From NCBI RefSeq assembly GCF_001904615.1, contig NZ_MRBY01000007.1, positions 59,930-123,929 on the forward strand: 64,000 bases of DNA, in the 5' to 3' direction. This document shows, piece after piece, positions 8,479 through 17,044 of this stretch (the stretch's first letter is position 1; each line of letters starts with the position of its first letter). A program made the position numbers and the translations under genes. The notes under the pieces are model-generated. The model was not told the origin of the DNA and searched no databases. It saw nothing but the letters and a program-made list of their open reading frames with translations. Origin of the DNA: [Limnothrix rosea] IAM M-220 (GTDB taxonomy: Bacteria > Cyanobacteriota > Cyanobacteriia > Cyanobacteriales > MRBY01).

Positions 8479-10353
8479 ATGTGTGGGATCGTCGGCTATT
8501 TGGGAACGCAAGCGGCAACGGATATTCTGGTGGGCGGGTTAGAGCGCCTGGAATATCGCGGCTATGATTCGGCGGGCATCGCTACGATTTGGGAAGGAAA
8601 ACTGCATTCAGTCCGGGCTAAGGGCAAGCTCTATAATTTGCGCGAAAAACTAGAGCAGCAAAAAACACCGGCACAAATTGGTATTGGTCACACGCGCTGG
8701 GCAACCCATGGTAAACCGGAGGAACACAACGCTCACCCCCACCTTGATATGTCTCAACGGGTGGCTGTTGTCCAAAATGGCATTGTTGAAAATTATCGCG
8801 AACTGCGCGATGAGCTAAAGGAAAAGGGTTATAAGTTTCTCTCGGAGACGGATACGGAGGTTATTCCCCATCTCATTGCGGATTTACTTACTGAGACAAT
8901 CGGTAGTAATGAGCCTTTTTTAGATGCGGTGCAAAAGGCGATCGCCCGTTTAAATGGTGCTTTTGCGATCGCCGTTATTTGTGCGGATTATCCCGATGAA
9001 TTAATTGTTGCCAGACAACAGGCTCCTCTCACCCTTGGTTTTGGTCAAGGGGAATTTTTCTGTGCCTCGGACATTACAGCTCTTATTCCCCACACCAGCG
9101 CAATTTTGACCCTCGAAAATGGCGAGATGGCGCGCATGACTCCCTTGGGGATGGAGATTTATAATTTTGCGGGCGATCGCCTCAAGAAAACCCCCCGCAC
9201 CCTAGACTGGAACCCCGTCGCCGTCGAAAAGCAAGGGTTCCGACACTATATGCTCAAGGAGATTTACGAGCAGCCCGCCGTCGTCCGTACCAATATCGAG
9301 GCTTACCTCAACCCCGAAGCCGAACACCCCATTAATCTCTCTATTAACCCCCCCGAATTCCTCGACAATATCGACCACATCCAGATAGTCTCCTGTGGTA
9401 CCAGTTGGCACGCCAGCCTCGTCGGCAAATACTTGTTAGAGCAATTGGCCGGAATTCCGACCTTTGTTTACTACGCCTCAGAGTTTCGCTATTCACCATC
9501 GCCCCTAATGCCCAATACTTTGACCATTGGTGTAACCCAGTCCGGTGAAACCGCCGACACGATCGCCGCGCTGGAGATGGAAAAAGAACGACGCTCCCAC
9601 AGTACTGAAACAAGATTTAAACCGCGCTTACTCGGTATCACCAACCGCTCTGAAAGTACCATTACCCAAATCGTGGATCAGGTCATGTACACCCACGCCG
9701 GCATCGAAATCGGGGTGGCAGCAACGAAAACCTTTGAAGCCCAGCTGATGAGTTTTTATTTTCTCGCGATGGAGCTCGCAGCGCGGCGGAAAACCTTGGC
9801 TCCGACAGAAATCCACACATTAATCGACGGCTTAAAACAAATTCCAGCGCAAATTGAATCGATCCTTGAAGATCAAGAGCGGGATATCGAGGAGCTTGCC
9901 CACGCTTTTGTGGATACCAATGACTTCATTTTTATTGGCCGGGGCATCAATTTCCCCATTGCCCTAGAAGGAGCATTAAAGCTGAAGGAAATTAGCTATA
10001 TCCATGCGGAAGGTTATCCCGCTGGGGAGATGAAACATGGCCCCATTGCCTTGCTGGACACCAAAGTGCCCGTGGTGGCGATCGCCATGCCGGGAGACAT
10101 TTACGAAAAGGTTATTTCCAACGCCCAAGAAGCAAAAGCCCGCGATGCATTACTCATTGGCGTGACCGCAAATGATGATGAGGAAGCAGCACACACCTTC
10201 GATAAATTACTAACAGTTGCCTCCGTCAATGAAGTTCTGTCACCTTTATTGGCCGTCATACCTTTACAGTTGCTGTCCTACCATATTGCGGCCCGTCGTG
10301 GTCTGGACGTGGATCAGCCCCGTAATCTCGCCAAATCCGTCACAGTCGAATAA
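8479..10353 (+). CDS. glmS: Glutamine-fructose-6-phosphate aminotransferase (isomerizing)
   Basis: Makes glucosamine-6-phosphate for peptidoglycan and lipopolysaccharide. The 624-residue length is normal. MCGIVGYLG exposes the catalytic Cys after Met removal, and the glutaminase domain spans about 1-230 (GHTRWATHGKPEEHNAHPH). Two SIS sugar-isomerase domains follow (SCGTSWHASLVGKYLLE, TQSGETADTIAAL; GRGINFPIALEGALKLKEISYIHAEGY). The C-terminus QPRNLAKSVTVE is the conserved end. GAGGAG precedes the ATG as a good ribosome site. No glmS ribozyme was seen upstream. Confidence 0.97.
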   Translation: MCGIVGYLGTQAATDILVGGLERLEYRGYDSAGIATIWEGKLHSVRAKGKLYNLREKLEQQKTPAQIGIGHTRWATHGKPEEHNAHPHLDMSQRVAVVQNGIVENYRELRDELKEKGYKFLSETDTEVIPHLIADLLTETIGSNEPFLDAVQKAIARLNGAFAIAVICADYPDELIVARQQAPLTLGFGQGEFFCASDITALIPHTSAILTLENGEMARMTPLGMEIYNFAGDRLKKTPRTLDWNPVAVEKQGFRHYMLKEIYEQPAVVRTNIEAYLNPEAEHPINLSINPPEFLDNIDHIQIVSCGTSWHASLVGKYLLEQLAGIPTFVYYASEFRYSPSPLMPNTLTIGVTQSGETADTIAALEMEKERRSHSTETRFKPRLLGITNRSESTITQIVDQVMYTHAGIEIGVAATKTFEAQLMSFYFLAMELAARRKTLAPTEIHTLIDGLKQIPAQIESILEDQERDIEELAHAFVDTNDFIFIGRGINFPIALEGALKLKEISYIHAEGYPAGEMKHGPIALLDTKVPVVAIAMPGDIYEKVISNAQEAKARDALLIGVTANDDEEAAHTFDKLLTVASVNEVLSPLLAVIPLQLLSYHIAARRGLDVDQPRNLAKSVTVE

Positions 10354-10458
10354 AACTGCTTTGAGCAATTCCTCTCCTAGAATCGGTTGTAAGTGCATAA
10401 CACAAGTCTGGGAGAGTAATATATACTCCTTGCAAAAACTTTATAAATAACAGGGGTA

Positions 10459-10511
10459 GGCTTAGAATAACTGCACAACTGGTCAGATACAGTATTCTCT
10501 ACCTCTAAGCC
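10459..10511. promoter_or_regulatory. Inverted repeat in leader of the lipid-type cluster
   Basis: In the 268-bp spacer before the FAAL fusion gene, GGCTTAGA (10459-10466) pairs perfectly with TCTAAGCC (10504-10511) across 37 bases. A second near-palindrome, GAGTAATATATACTC, lies near 10413. Either could be regulatory for the cluster; no protein site is recognised. Confidence 0.25.
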
Positions 10512-10621
10512 CATAAAAACATATAAAAAGCGACGAAAACTAAATTATCTCGCTTCCTGTGGTCTGAGGAAGTTTAGTCGGAATAGCTTTTAATATCCTA
10601 AAACTCTTAATTCATTGCTTT

Positions 10622-13600
10622 ATGGTAACTCTGCCGAATCCCCCCCGAACACACGCATCTTTATTAGAAATTCTGGGTCATCGCGCGCAACATCAGCCGG
10701 ATCAACAAGCCTATGTTTTTCTACAGGATGGGGAAACGGAGTCAGAGCGTCTTACTTATTATGAATTAGACCAACAGGCACGGGCGATCGCCGCCCACCT
10801 CAAACCATGGGAAGGGGAAAGAGCATTACTACTTTATTCGTCAGGACTAGATTTTGTTAAGGCTTTTTTTGGTTGTCTCTATGCCAAGGTGGTGGCCGTT
10901 CCCGTTTATCGACCGAGGCGTAACCAAAAACTCTCTAGACTACTGGCGATCGCCAACAATTCCCAAGCAAAAATTGCCCTCACCACCACCACGATTCTTC
11001 AAGAAATTGAACAGCGCTGGGAAGAAAATACAGAGTTATCCCAGTTAAAGGTGATTGCGAGCAATACTATCAACGACGATCCCGCCACCTTTAAACAGCA
11101 AGAAATTCAGTCCGAAGACCTCGCCTTTTTGCAGTACACCTCCGGTTCTACAGGCACACCGAAGGGAGTAATGGTGACCCACGGTAATATCATCCACAAC
11201 CAACGCCTCATTCACCAGGCCTTTGGCCACAGCGAAAAGAGCATCGGTGTCGGTTGGTTGCCCCTGTTCCATGACATGGGTTTAATTGGCCATGTCTTAC
11301 AACCGTTGTATGTCGGCTTTCCGAGTATTTTGATGCCGCCCCTCGCCTTCCTTGCCAACCCCCTACGCTGGTTAAAGGCCATTTCCAAATACAGAGCAAC
11401 GACCAGTGGTGGCCCAAATTTTGCCTACGATCTCTGCATAAACCGCATTTCCGATGAGCAGCTGGCAGGTTTAGATTTATCCAGTTGGGATTTAGCCTAT
11501 AGCGGCGCGGAGCCTGTCCGGGCAGAAACCCTCGAAAAATTTAGCGAAAAGTTTGGCGCTTGTCAGTTTAACCACAATTCTTTTTATCCCTGCTATGGCA
11601 TGGCTGAAACGACCCTCTTCGTTACCGGTGGCCAAAAACACAAAAGTCCAGTCGTCGAAAAAGTACAGCCAGAAGATTTACTCGTCAAAAACGAAGATAC
11701 TCCCGCAACTTTAACCGCATCAGAAAGTGTGTTCGTCGGTTGTGGTCGCCCCTATATGGATACGACGGTGGCGATCGTTGATCCAAATACCTTTACCTGT
11801 TGCCTTGATGGACAGGTCGGCGAAATTTGGGTGAGTGGTGGCAGTATTGCCGCCGGCTATTGGAATGCTCCTTTAGCAACGGCAGAAACCTTTGAGGCAA
11901 CCCTTGAAGAAAAAGAGCAACATTCGTTTTTACGGACGGGAGATTTGGGCTTTTTTAGTCGGGGAGAACTCTTCGTCACAGGTCGTCTGAAGGATTTAAT
12001 TATTATTCGCGGCAAAAATCACTATCCCCACGACATTGAGCTAACGGTACAAAAATCCCACCCGGCTCTGCGCGAAAACTGTGGCGCAGCTTTTTCCATT
12101 GACCATAATGGGCAAGAAAAATTGGTCATTGTACAAGAGGTAAAGCGTACTTATTTGCGGGATCTTGATGTGGAAGCAGTAATCGGCATCATCCGTAAAG
12201 CGGTGTCGGAAAACCACGAATTACAAGCTTATGGGGTGATTTTGATTAAGACGGGCAGTATTGCCAAAACGTCTAGTGGTAAAATTCAGCGTCATGCTTG
12301 CCGTGAAGCGTTTTTAAATGATGAATTAATTGTTGTGGGGCAAAATATTTTGGGTGAAACAGGTCTTGGTGTAACGGATGCGGCAACGGCAAAGGCAGCA
12401 GAAATTTCGACATTATTAAAGCAACTCTGTGAGCAAATGTCCCAAGAGTTGGGTTTACCAGCTAATAGCATCCGTCCTGATCAGAAAATTGGTAGTCTCG
12501 GTTTGGACTCTATTCAGGCGATCGCCATTAAGGGTTATGTGGAAGAAAATTTCGATTTAACTGTGCCGATGGAGCAGTTTTTTGAAGATATTACGGTGGC
12601 GCAATTGGCGGAAAATATTGTTGCGGAAGCGAGTAAAACCACCGATGAATGGTCTTACGATTTAGTCTCTGGTGAAGGAGCGGTGCAAACTTCCGAAAAT
12701 GGCAAGGTAGCTGAGAGTAATGGCACAGGCGAAATTGATCTCGATTCTCGCCTGAGATTAGCCTTCCAAAAGGATAATGATGTGTTGCAAAAGGCGCGGG
12801 ATTTTGATTTGCCGGATCAATTGCGCGAAAAAGGGTTATTGCCCTACTTCCGGGAACTAGAACGCAATGAAGGCGCAACTTGTATTTTTGACGGGCGATC
12901 GCTGATTATGCTGGGGTCAAATAATTACCTCGGTTTGACGGCAGATATGCGTGTTCGGGGCGCAACGGCAAAGGCAGCCTTAGTGGATGGCCCTAGTTTG
13001 ACGGGGTCTCGCTTGCTCAATGGTTCAACGCACCAACACCGGGAATTGGAGAAAAGACTAGCAAAGTTTGTGGGTCATGAAGATGCCCTTGTGTTTACAA
13101 CGGGTTATCAGGCAAACCTTGGGTTTATCTCGGCGTTAATGAACGAGAACACAACTATTATTCTCGACAGCGAAGCCCATGCTTGTATTTTCGATGGGGC
13201 GTTTATGAGTCGCTGTAAGGTGATGACCTACCATCACAATGACATGGCGGATCTTGAAAAAAAGCTCCAACAGGTCGCCGGAAAATCTGCGGCAATGGTG
13301 GCGGTTGATGGGGTTTACTCGATGACTGGGGATATTGCGCCGTTACCTGAACTCAGAGCGTTGTGCGATCGCTATGGTGTGGCGTTGGCGGTGGATGATG
13401 CCCATTCCCTCGGTGTGCTGGGTAAATGCGGTAAAGGTACAGAAGAGCATTTCGATATGATTGGCTCCAGCGATATTTTGTGTGGCACATTCTCCAAGAG
13501 TTTGGCTTCCGTTGGCGGTTGGGTTGCGGCAGAGGCGAAGGTGATTGATTGGATTCGGTTTAATGGGCGATCGATGCTGTTCTCGGCTTCGATTCCCCCG

Positions 13601-13960
13601 ACATCTTTGGCAGCGGCTTCTACGTCTTTAGATATTTTGATCGAAGAGCCTTGGCGGGTGGAAAATCTCCATAAAAATGCCAAGTATTGGAAGGATAATT
13701 TGTCACAGTTGGGCTTTACTGTGGGTGAATCCCAAACGCCTGTGATTAAGGTATTGGTGGGTGATGATCTCAAATGTATGGTCTTCTGTAAGGAGTTGCT
13801 GGAGGCTGGGGTGTATGTGAATTCGGCGGTGTATCCGGCGGTTCCCCGGAATCAGGCTTCTTTGCGGACGAGCGTGATGGCGACCCACACCCAAGAACAT
13901 CTTGATAAAGCGCTCACAATTATTGCGGAAGTTGGTCGTAAATTAGAGATTATTTCTTAA
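10622..13960 (+). CDS. FAAL-ACP-alpha-oxoamine synthase fusion (serine palmitoyltransferase-like)
   Basis: 1112 residues with three domains. Residues ~1-590 are a fatty-acyl-AMP ligase (YTSGSTGTPKG near 171, PLFHDMGLIGHVLQPL typical of FAALs, RTGDLGF). Residues ~595-680 are an acyl carrier domain with the phosphopantetheine site LGLDS at Ser630. Residues ~730-1112 are a PLP-dependent alpha-oxoamine synthase (LGSNNYLGL, DGVYSMTGDIAPL, VDDAHSLGVLG), with Lys959 in GTFSKSLASVGG. This last motif is nearer serine palmitoyltransferase than biotin-pathway BioF. Expected role: activate a fatty acid, load it on the carrier, then condense it with an amino acid to a 3-keto amine. The amino acid (serine, glycine, alanine) cannot be read. 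It heads a same-strand cluster. Confidence 0.9.
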   Translation: MVTLPNPPRTHASLLEILGHRAQHQPDQQAYVFLQDGETESERLTYYELDQQARAIAAHLKPWEGERALLLYSSGLDFVKAFFGCLYAKVVAVPVYRPRRNQKLSRLLAIANNSQAKIALTTTTILQEIEQRWEENTELSQLKVIASNTINDDPATFKQQEIQSEDLAFLQYTSGSTGTPKGVMVTHGNIIHNQRLIHQAFGHSEKSIGVGWLPLFHDMGLIGHVLQPLYVGFPSILMPPLAFLANPLRWLKAISKYRATTSGGPNFAYDLCINRISDEQLAGLDLSSWDLAYSGAEPVRAETLEKFSEKFGACQFNHNSFYPCYGMAETTLFVTGGQKHKSPVVEKVQPEDLLVKNEDTPATLTASESVFVGCGRPYMDTTVAIVDPNTFTCCLDGQVGEIWVSGGSIAAGYWNAPLATAETFEATLEEKEQHSFLRTGDLGFFSRGELFVTGRLKDLIIIRGKNHYPHDIELTVQKSHPALRENCGAAFSIDHNGQEKLVIVQEVKRTYLRDLDVEAVIGIIRKAVSENHELQAYGVILIKTGSIAKTSSGKIQRHACREAFLNDELIVVGQNILGETGLGVTDAATAKAAEISTLLKQLCEQMSQELGLPANSIRPDQKIGSLGLDSIQAIAIKGYVEENFDLTVPMEQFFEDITVAQLAENIVAEASKTTDEWSYDLVSGEGAVQTSENGKVAESNGTGEIDLDSRLRLAFQKDNDVLQKARDFDLPDQLREKGLLPYFRELERNEGATCIFDGRSLIMLGSNNYLGLTADMRVRGATAKAALVDGPSLTGSRLLNGSTHQHRELEKRLAKFVGHEDALVFTTGYQANLGFISALMNENTTIILDSEAHACIFDGAFMSRCKVMTYHHNDMADLEKKLQQVAGKSAAMVAVDGVYSMTGDIAPLPELRALCDRYGVALAVDDAHSLGVLGKCGKGTEEHFDMIGSSDILCGTFSKSLASVGGWVAAEAKVIDWIRFNGRSMLFSASIPPTSLAAASTSLDILIEEPWRVENLHKNAKYWKDNLSQLGFTVGESQTPVIKVLVGDDLKCMVFCKELLEAGVYVNSAVYPAVPRNQASLRTSVMATHTQEHLDKALTIIAEVGRKLEIIS

Positions 13961-13972
13961 TCCAAAATTTTG

Positions 13973-14006
13973 ATCCCCCTAAATCCCCCTTTTTAAGGGG
14001 GACTTT
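13973..14006. repeat. Interspersed hairpin (CCCCCTTTTTAAGGGGG type)
   Basis: CCCCC and GGGGG arms (13985-13989, 13997-14001) enclose TTTTTAA, preceded by a second ATCCCCCTAA. This unit is a frequent intergenic repeat in cyanobacteria (recollection). It lies between the fusion gene and the SDR and may weaken read-through within the cluster, though it has no strong U-tract. Confidence 0.6.
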
Positions 14007-14040
14007 CAGCTGATATTTTCAAGAGATAAAAAAGCAATAT

Positions 14041-14844
14041 ATGCAACACGCGATTATTACGGGTGGGTCGAGTGGGATTGGGAAGGCGATCGCCTCATTA
14101 CTCATCCAACAGGGCTACAGCATTTCGTTGATTGCCCGTCGTCCAGAGCTTTTAGAAGGCGCAAAAATAGCATTAGAAAAAGAACGCATTAATCCAAAGC
14201 AAAATATTTATTGTTTTTCGGCGGATGTTGCGAATCGAGAACAAATTACAGAGGCGGTGGAAACGGCGATCGCCGAATTAGGCGCACCGGATTTGTTGAT
14301 TACCTCGGCGGGGGTAGCGCGACCTGGTTATTTTGCAGAGATGCCAGTGGATGTGTTTGAACAGGCGATCGCCGTCAATTATTTGGGGACGCTGTATGCC
14401 ATCAAAGCCGCCATTCCCGCAATGCAACAACAGCAGAAAGGTCAGATCGTAATGATCTCGTCTGGGGCAGCATTGATTGGTCTATATGGTTATACCGCCT
14501 ATGGCCCCTCGAAATTTGCGTTGCGGGGCTTGGCAGAATCCTTGCGCGGTGAGCTGAAATGTTTTGGCATTGGTGTAACCATCGTTTATCCACCGGATAC
14601 GGATACACCGCAGCTTGCTGCTGAAAACAAGACAAAGCCTGAGGAAACTAAACAAATTACGGGCACAGCCGAAATGTGGCAACCGGACAAACTTGCTGCC
14701 GTCATTTTGCAAGGTGTTGAACAAAATAAATTTGCGATCGCCCCCGGCTTGGAACTGACTTTGCTCAATCGCCTCCATAGTTTGCTCGCGCCTGTGCTGA
14801 ACTGGTATTTTGACGGTATTGTCCGCAAAGTGAGAGACAGTTAA
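14041..14844 (+). CDS. SDR oxidoreductase resembling 3-ketodihydrosphingosine reductase
   Basis: 267 residues. A Rossmann NADP(H) motif is at the N-terminus (ITGGSSGIGKAIA), with catalytic Ser141, Tyr154 and Lys158 (SSGAALIG, YTAYGPSKFALRG). After the active site comes YPPDTDTP (183-190), then AENKTKPEET. This is the signature of KDSR/TSC10, the enzyme reducing 3-ketosphinganine to sphinganine in eukaryotes. A C-terminal hydrophobic stretch (LLNRLHSLLAPVLNWYFDGIV) also resembles the membrane-associated tail of KDSR. It lies 80 bp behind the 3-keto-amine-forming fusion, which fits a role as next enzyme. Family match is strong; substrate is inferred. Confidence 0.85.
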   Translation: MQHAIITGGSSGIGKAIASLLIQQGYSISLIARRPELLEGAKIALEKERINPKQNIYCFSADVANREQITEAVETAIAELGAPDLLITSAGVARPGYFAEMPVDVFEQAIAVNYLGTLYAIKAAIPAMQQQQKGQIVMISSGAALIGLYGYTAYGPSKFALRGLAESLRGELKCFGIGVTIVYPPDTDTPQLAAENKTKPEETKQITGTAEMWQPDKLAAVILQGVEQNKFAIAPGLELTLLNRLHSLLAPVLNWYFDGIVRKVRDS

Positions 14845-14880
14845 CAGTTAACAGTCATCAGTTAACAGTGATCAGTTAAG
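14842..14880. repeat. Short tandem CAGTTAACAGT/CATCAGTTAACAG repeats
   Basis: Immediately after the SDR stop, units of CAGTTAACAGT recur with small changes (AGTCATCAGTTAACAG, TGATCAGTTAAGAG). Such TTAACAGT tracts are common degenerate spacers in cyanobacteria (recollection). No function is assigned. Confidence 0.5.
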
Positions 14881-14926
14881 AGTTTGGCGATCGCCTTCAT
14901 TATTTATTTCTAGTTGTAATTAATCG

Positions 14927-16711
14927 ATGAAAACCTATTCCACCATTGTTGATGTTCTTCGCGATCGCGCCGCCACCACACCAGAACGATTAGCCTATTC
15001 GTTTGTTTCGGAGACCCCGACTAATTTCCAAAGTCTCACTTATCAACAGTTGGAAACTAGAGTGAAGGCGATCGCCGCCCATGTGCAAACAAAGATCAAA
15101 AAGGGCGATCGCATTTTGTTGCTCTTTCCTTATAGTGATGGCTTGGAGTTTGTGGCGAGTTTTTATGCTTGTTCCTATGCGGGGGCGGTGGCGGTCACCA
15201 TTAATCCCAGCAAGAACGCCGATGCCTTAGATAAATTGCTAGAGCGCATTGAAGATTCTCAGGCGAAGGCAGTGGTTACAACTTCTGAAGTGATTAATTA
15301 TTTCAAAGGTAAGTTGGCGAAAAATCCCCTCAAAAGTGTAGGTGTTGCAACTAAGTTTAGTCATCTCGAGTTGGTGGAAATGGATAAAATTTCCCTCGAT
15401 GAAGCGGCGCATTGGCAAGATCCAGAAGTAACTTCAGATGACCTCGCGTTTTTCCAATACACATCCGGCTCGACGGGCAAACCTAAGGGGGTAATGATTA
15501 CCCAAGGGAACCTCATCAATAATTCTGAAACCATTCGCAATGCTTTTGAGTACAACACTGAAAGTATTATGGGCACTTGGTTGCCGGTGTTTCACGATAT
15601 GGGTTTAATTGGTGGAATTATTCAGCCGTTGTACACGGGTTTTCCGTCGATCATGATGTCGCCTGTCGAATTAATTAAGCGGCCTCGTTTATGGCTAGAA
15701 ACCATTTCCCATCACAAAATCACCACTAGCGGCGCTCCTAATTTTGCCTATGATCTAGTGGCTAGACAGGTTGACCCGACTCAACTGGACAATCTTGATC
15801 TGAGTTCTTGGCGATTAGCCTTTTCTGGGGCGGAGACAGTGCGAGCGACAACCCTCAAAAAATTCGCTGAAGTATTTGCTCCCTTTGGCTTCAAGCCAGA
15901 ATATTTTTACCCTTGCTATGGCATGGCGGAGGCGACATTATTCATCACTGGTGGTCAGGCTAGGCAAGTACCAAATATTCAATATCTTGACCCAGAGGCA
16001 TTACAAGAAAATCGTGCTGTTCCCAGTGCCGACAGTAAGTTGGGCATTGTGAGTTGTGGTCATACTTGGCTAGATGATCAGTTGGCGATCGTTGATCCTG
16101 ACACAAGAACTGAGCTGGAAGATGGCAAAGTTGGAGAAATTTGGGCTTGTGGCGGCGGCATTGGTCAGGGCTATTGGCAACGACCCGAAGAAACTGAGGC
16201 AACGTTTAAGCAATATCTCGGCGATCGCGGGCCATTTTTACGGACGGGTGATTTAGGCTTTGTGAAAGACGGCGAAGTTTATATTACGGGTCGCATGAAG
16301 GAAGTGATGATTCTGTGGGGTCGCTATCGTTATCCCCAAGATATTGAGGCGACTGTCGAGCAATGTCACCCAGCTTTACGGCCATCCTTAGGCGCGGCGT
16401 TTTCCATTGAGGCAGAGGATGATGAGCGTTTAGTGGTGGTTCATGAAGTGGAGCGTAGCCATATCCGTAAACTTAATGTCGAGGAGGTGGTCGGTGCGAT
16501 TCGAAAAGCTATTTATGAAGAACATTCTGTCGAAGTTTATGGCATTGTTTTAATTCGGACAGCCAGTATTCCGAAGACTAGTAGCGGCAAAATTCAACGA
16601 CGTAAATGTCGTCAACTTTATCTAGAAGGGGAAGGCTTAAATGTGGTGGGCGAGTGGAAATTAGAAGTCGCTGAAAGCAAAGGGATTACCGAATTGGCTG
16701 GTAGTTTGTAA
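14927..16711 (+). CDS. Stand-alone fatty-acyl-AMP ligase (FAAL-like)
   Basis: 594 residues, a single adenylate-forming domain closely similar in layout to the N-terminal domain of the fusion gene. YTSGSTGKPKG is at about 181-191, PVFHDMGLIGGIIQPL and ITTSGAPNFAYDL follow, RTGDLGFVKDGEVYITGRMKEV is near the hinge, and ASIPKTSSGKIQR is near the end. It has no carrier domain, so it must pass its acyl-adenylate to a carrier in trans, possibly the fusion ACP, or to CoA. In the context of a sphingolipid-like pathway it could activate the N-linked acyl chain (inference). It sits 82 bp after the SDR. Confidence 0.9.
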   Translation: MKTYSTIVDVLRDRAATTPERLAYSFVSETPTNFQSLTYQQLETRVKAIAAHVQTKIKKGDRILLLFPYSDGLEFVASFYACSYAGAVAVTINPSKNADALDKLLERIEDSQAKAVVTTSEVINYFKGKLAKNPLKSVGVATKFSHLELVEMDKISLDEAAHWQDPEVTSDDLAFFQYTSGSTGKPKGVMITQGNLINNSETIRNAFEYNTESIMGTWLPVFHDMGLIGGIIQPLYTGFPSIMMSPVELIKRPRLWLETISHHKITTSGAPNFAYDLVARQVDPTQLDNLDLSSWRLAFSGAETVRATTLKKFAEVFAPFGFKPEYFYPCYGMAEATLFITGGQARQVPNIQYLDPEALQENRAVPSADSKLGIVSCGHTWLDDQLAIVDPDTRTELEDGKVGEIWACGGGIGQGYWQRPEETEATFKQYLGDRGPFLRTGDLGFVKDGEVYITGRMKEVMILWGRYRYPQDIEATVEQCHPALRPSLGAAFSIEAEDDERLVVVHEVERSHIRKLNVEEVVGAIRKAIYEEHSVEVYGIVLIRTASIPKTSSGKIQRRKCRQLYLEGEGLNVVGEWKLEVAESKGITELAGSL

Positions 16712-16741
16712 CTTCAATAAAAGCAATAAAAAACATTCTAT

Positions 16742-16838
16742 GTAGGGTGTGTTAGCGAAGCGTAACGCACAGATCATAAATGCACAGATCTCATAAATTA
16801 AAAAGGTGCATTACATTTCATTAATGCACCCTACCAAT
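16742..16838. mobile_element. MITE-like element, copy 1
   Basis: Ends are GTAGGGTG and CACCCTAC. The outer 29 bases of each side are imperfect inverted repeats of each other (GTAGGGTGTGTTAGCGAAGC versus the complement of the right end, GTAGGGTGCATTAATGAAAT). Each arm can also fold on itself. About 97 bp long with no coding capacity, so a miniature inverted-repeat element is likely. Confidence 0.65.
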
Positions 16839-16862
16839 ACAAGAGTTATTTCCGGAATTTAG

Positions 16863-16937
16863 ATGAAAGTTGTTATTATTTCTGCCACGTTTTTACCGTC
16901 CCATGATGGGGTAAGCATTCTATGTAGGGTGTGTTAG
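16863..16937 (+). pseudogene. Truncated duplicate of the glycosyltransferase 5' end
   Basis: ATG at 16863 opens the same 19 residues as the intact gene (MKVVIISATFLPSHDGVSI). It then runs into the second repeat copy and stops after 24 codons. Differences from the intact copy are TCT/TCG, GCC/GCT, TTA/TTG and GTA/GTG, all silent. It is either a remnant or a short upstream reading frame that could affect translation of the downstream gene. Confidence 0.75.
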
Positions 16938-17020
16938 CGAAGCGTAACGCACAGATCATAAACGCACAGATCTCATAAATTAAAAAGGTGCATTACATTT
17001 CATTAATGCACCCTACAAAT
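16924..17020. mobile_element. MITE-like element, copy 2
   Basis: Second copy of the 97-bp GTAGGGTG...CACCCTAC element, 182 bp after the first. It lies directly upstream of the intact glycosyltransferase start at 17045. Two base differences from copy 1 are visible within the element. Confidence 0.65.
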
Positions 17021-17044
17021 ACAAGGGTTATTTCCGGAATTTAG

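Noticed and set aside
14842..14880. CRISPR-like short repeats after the SDR gene
   Set aside because: Units are degenerate and adjacent with no unique spacers; no cas genes are in the window.
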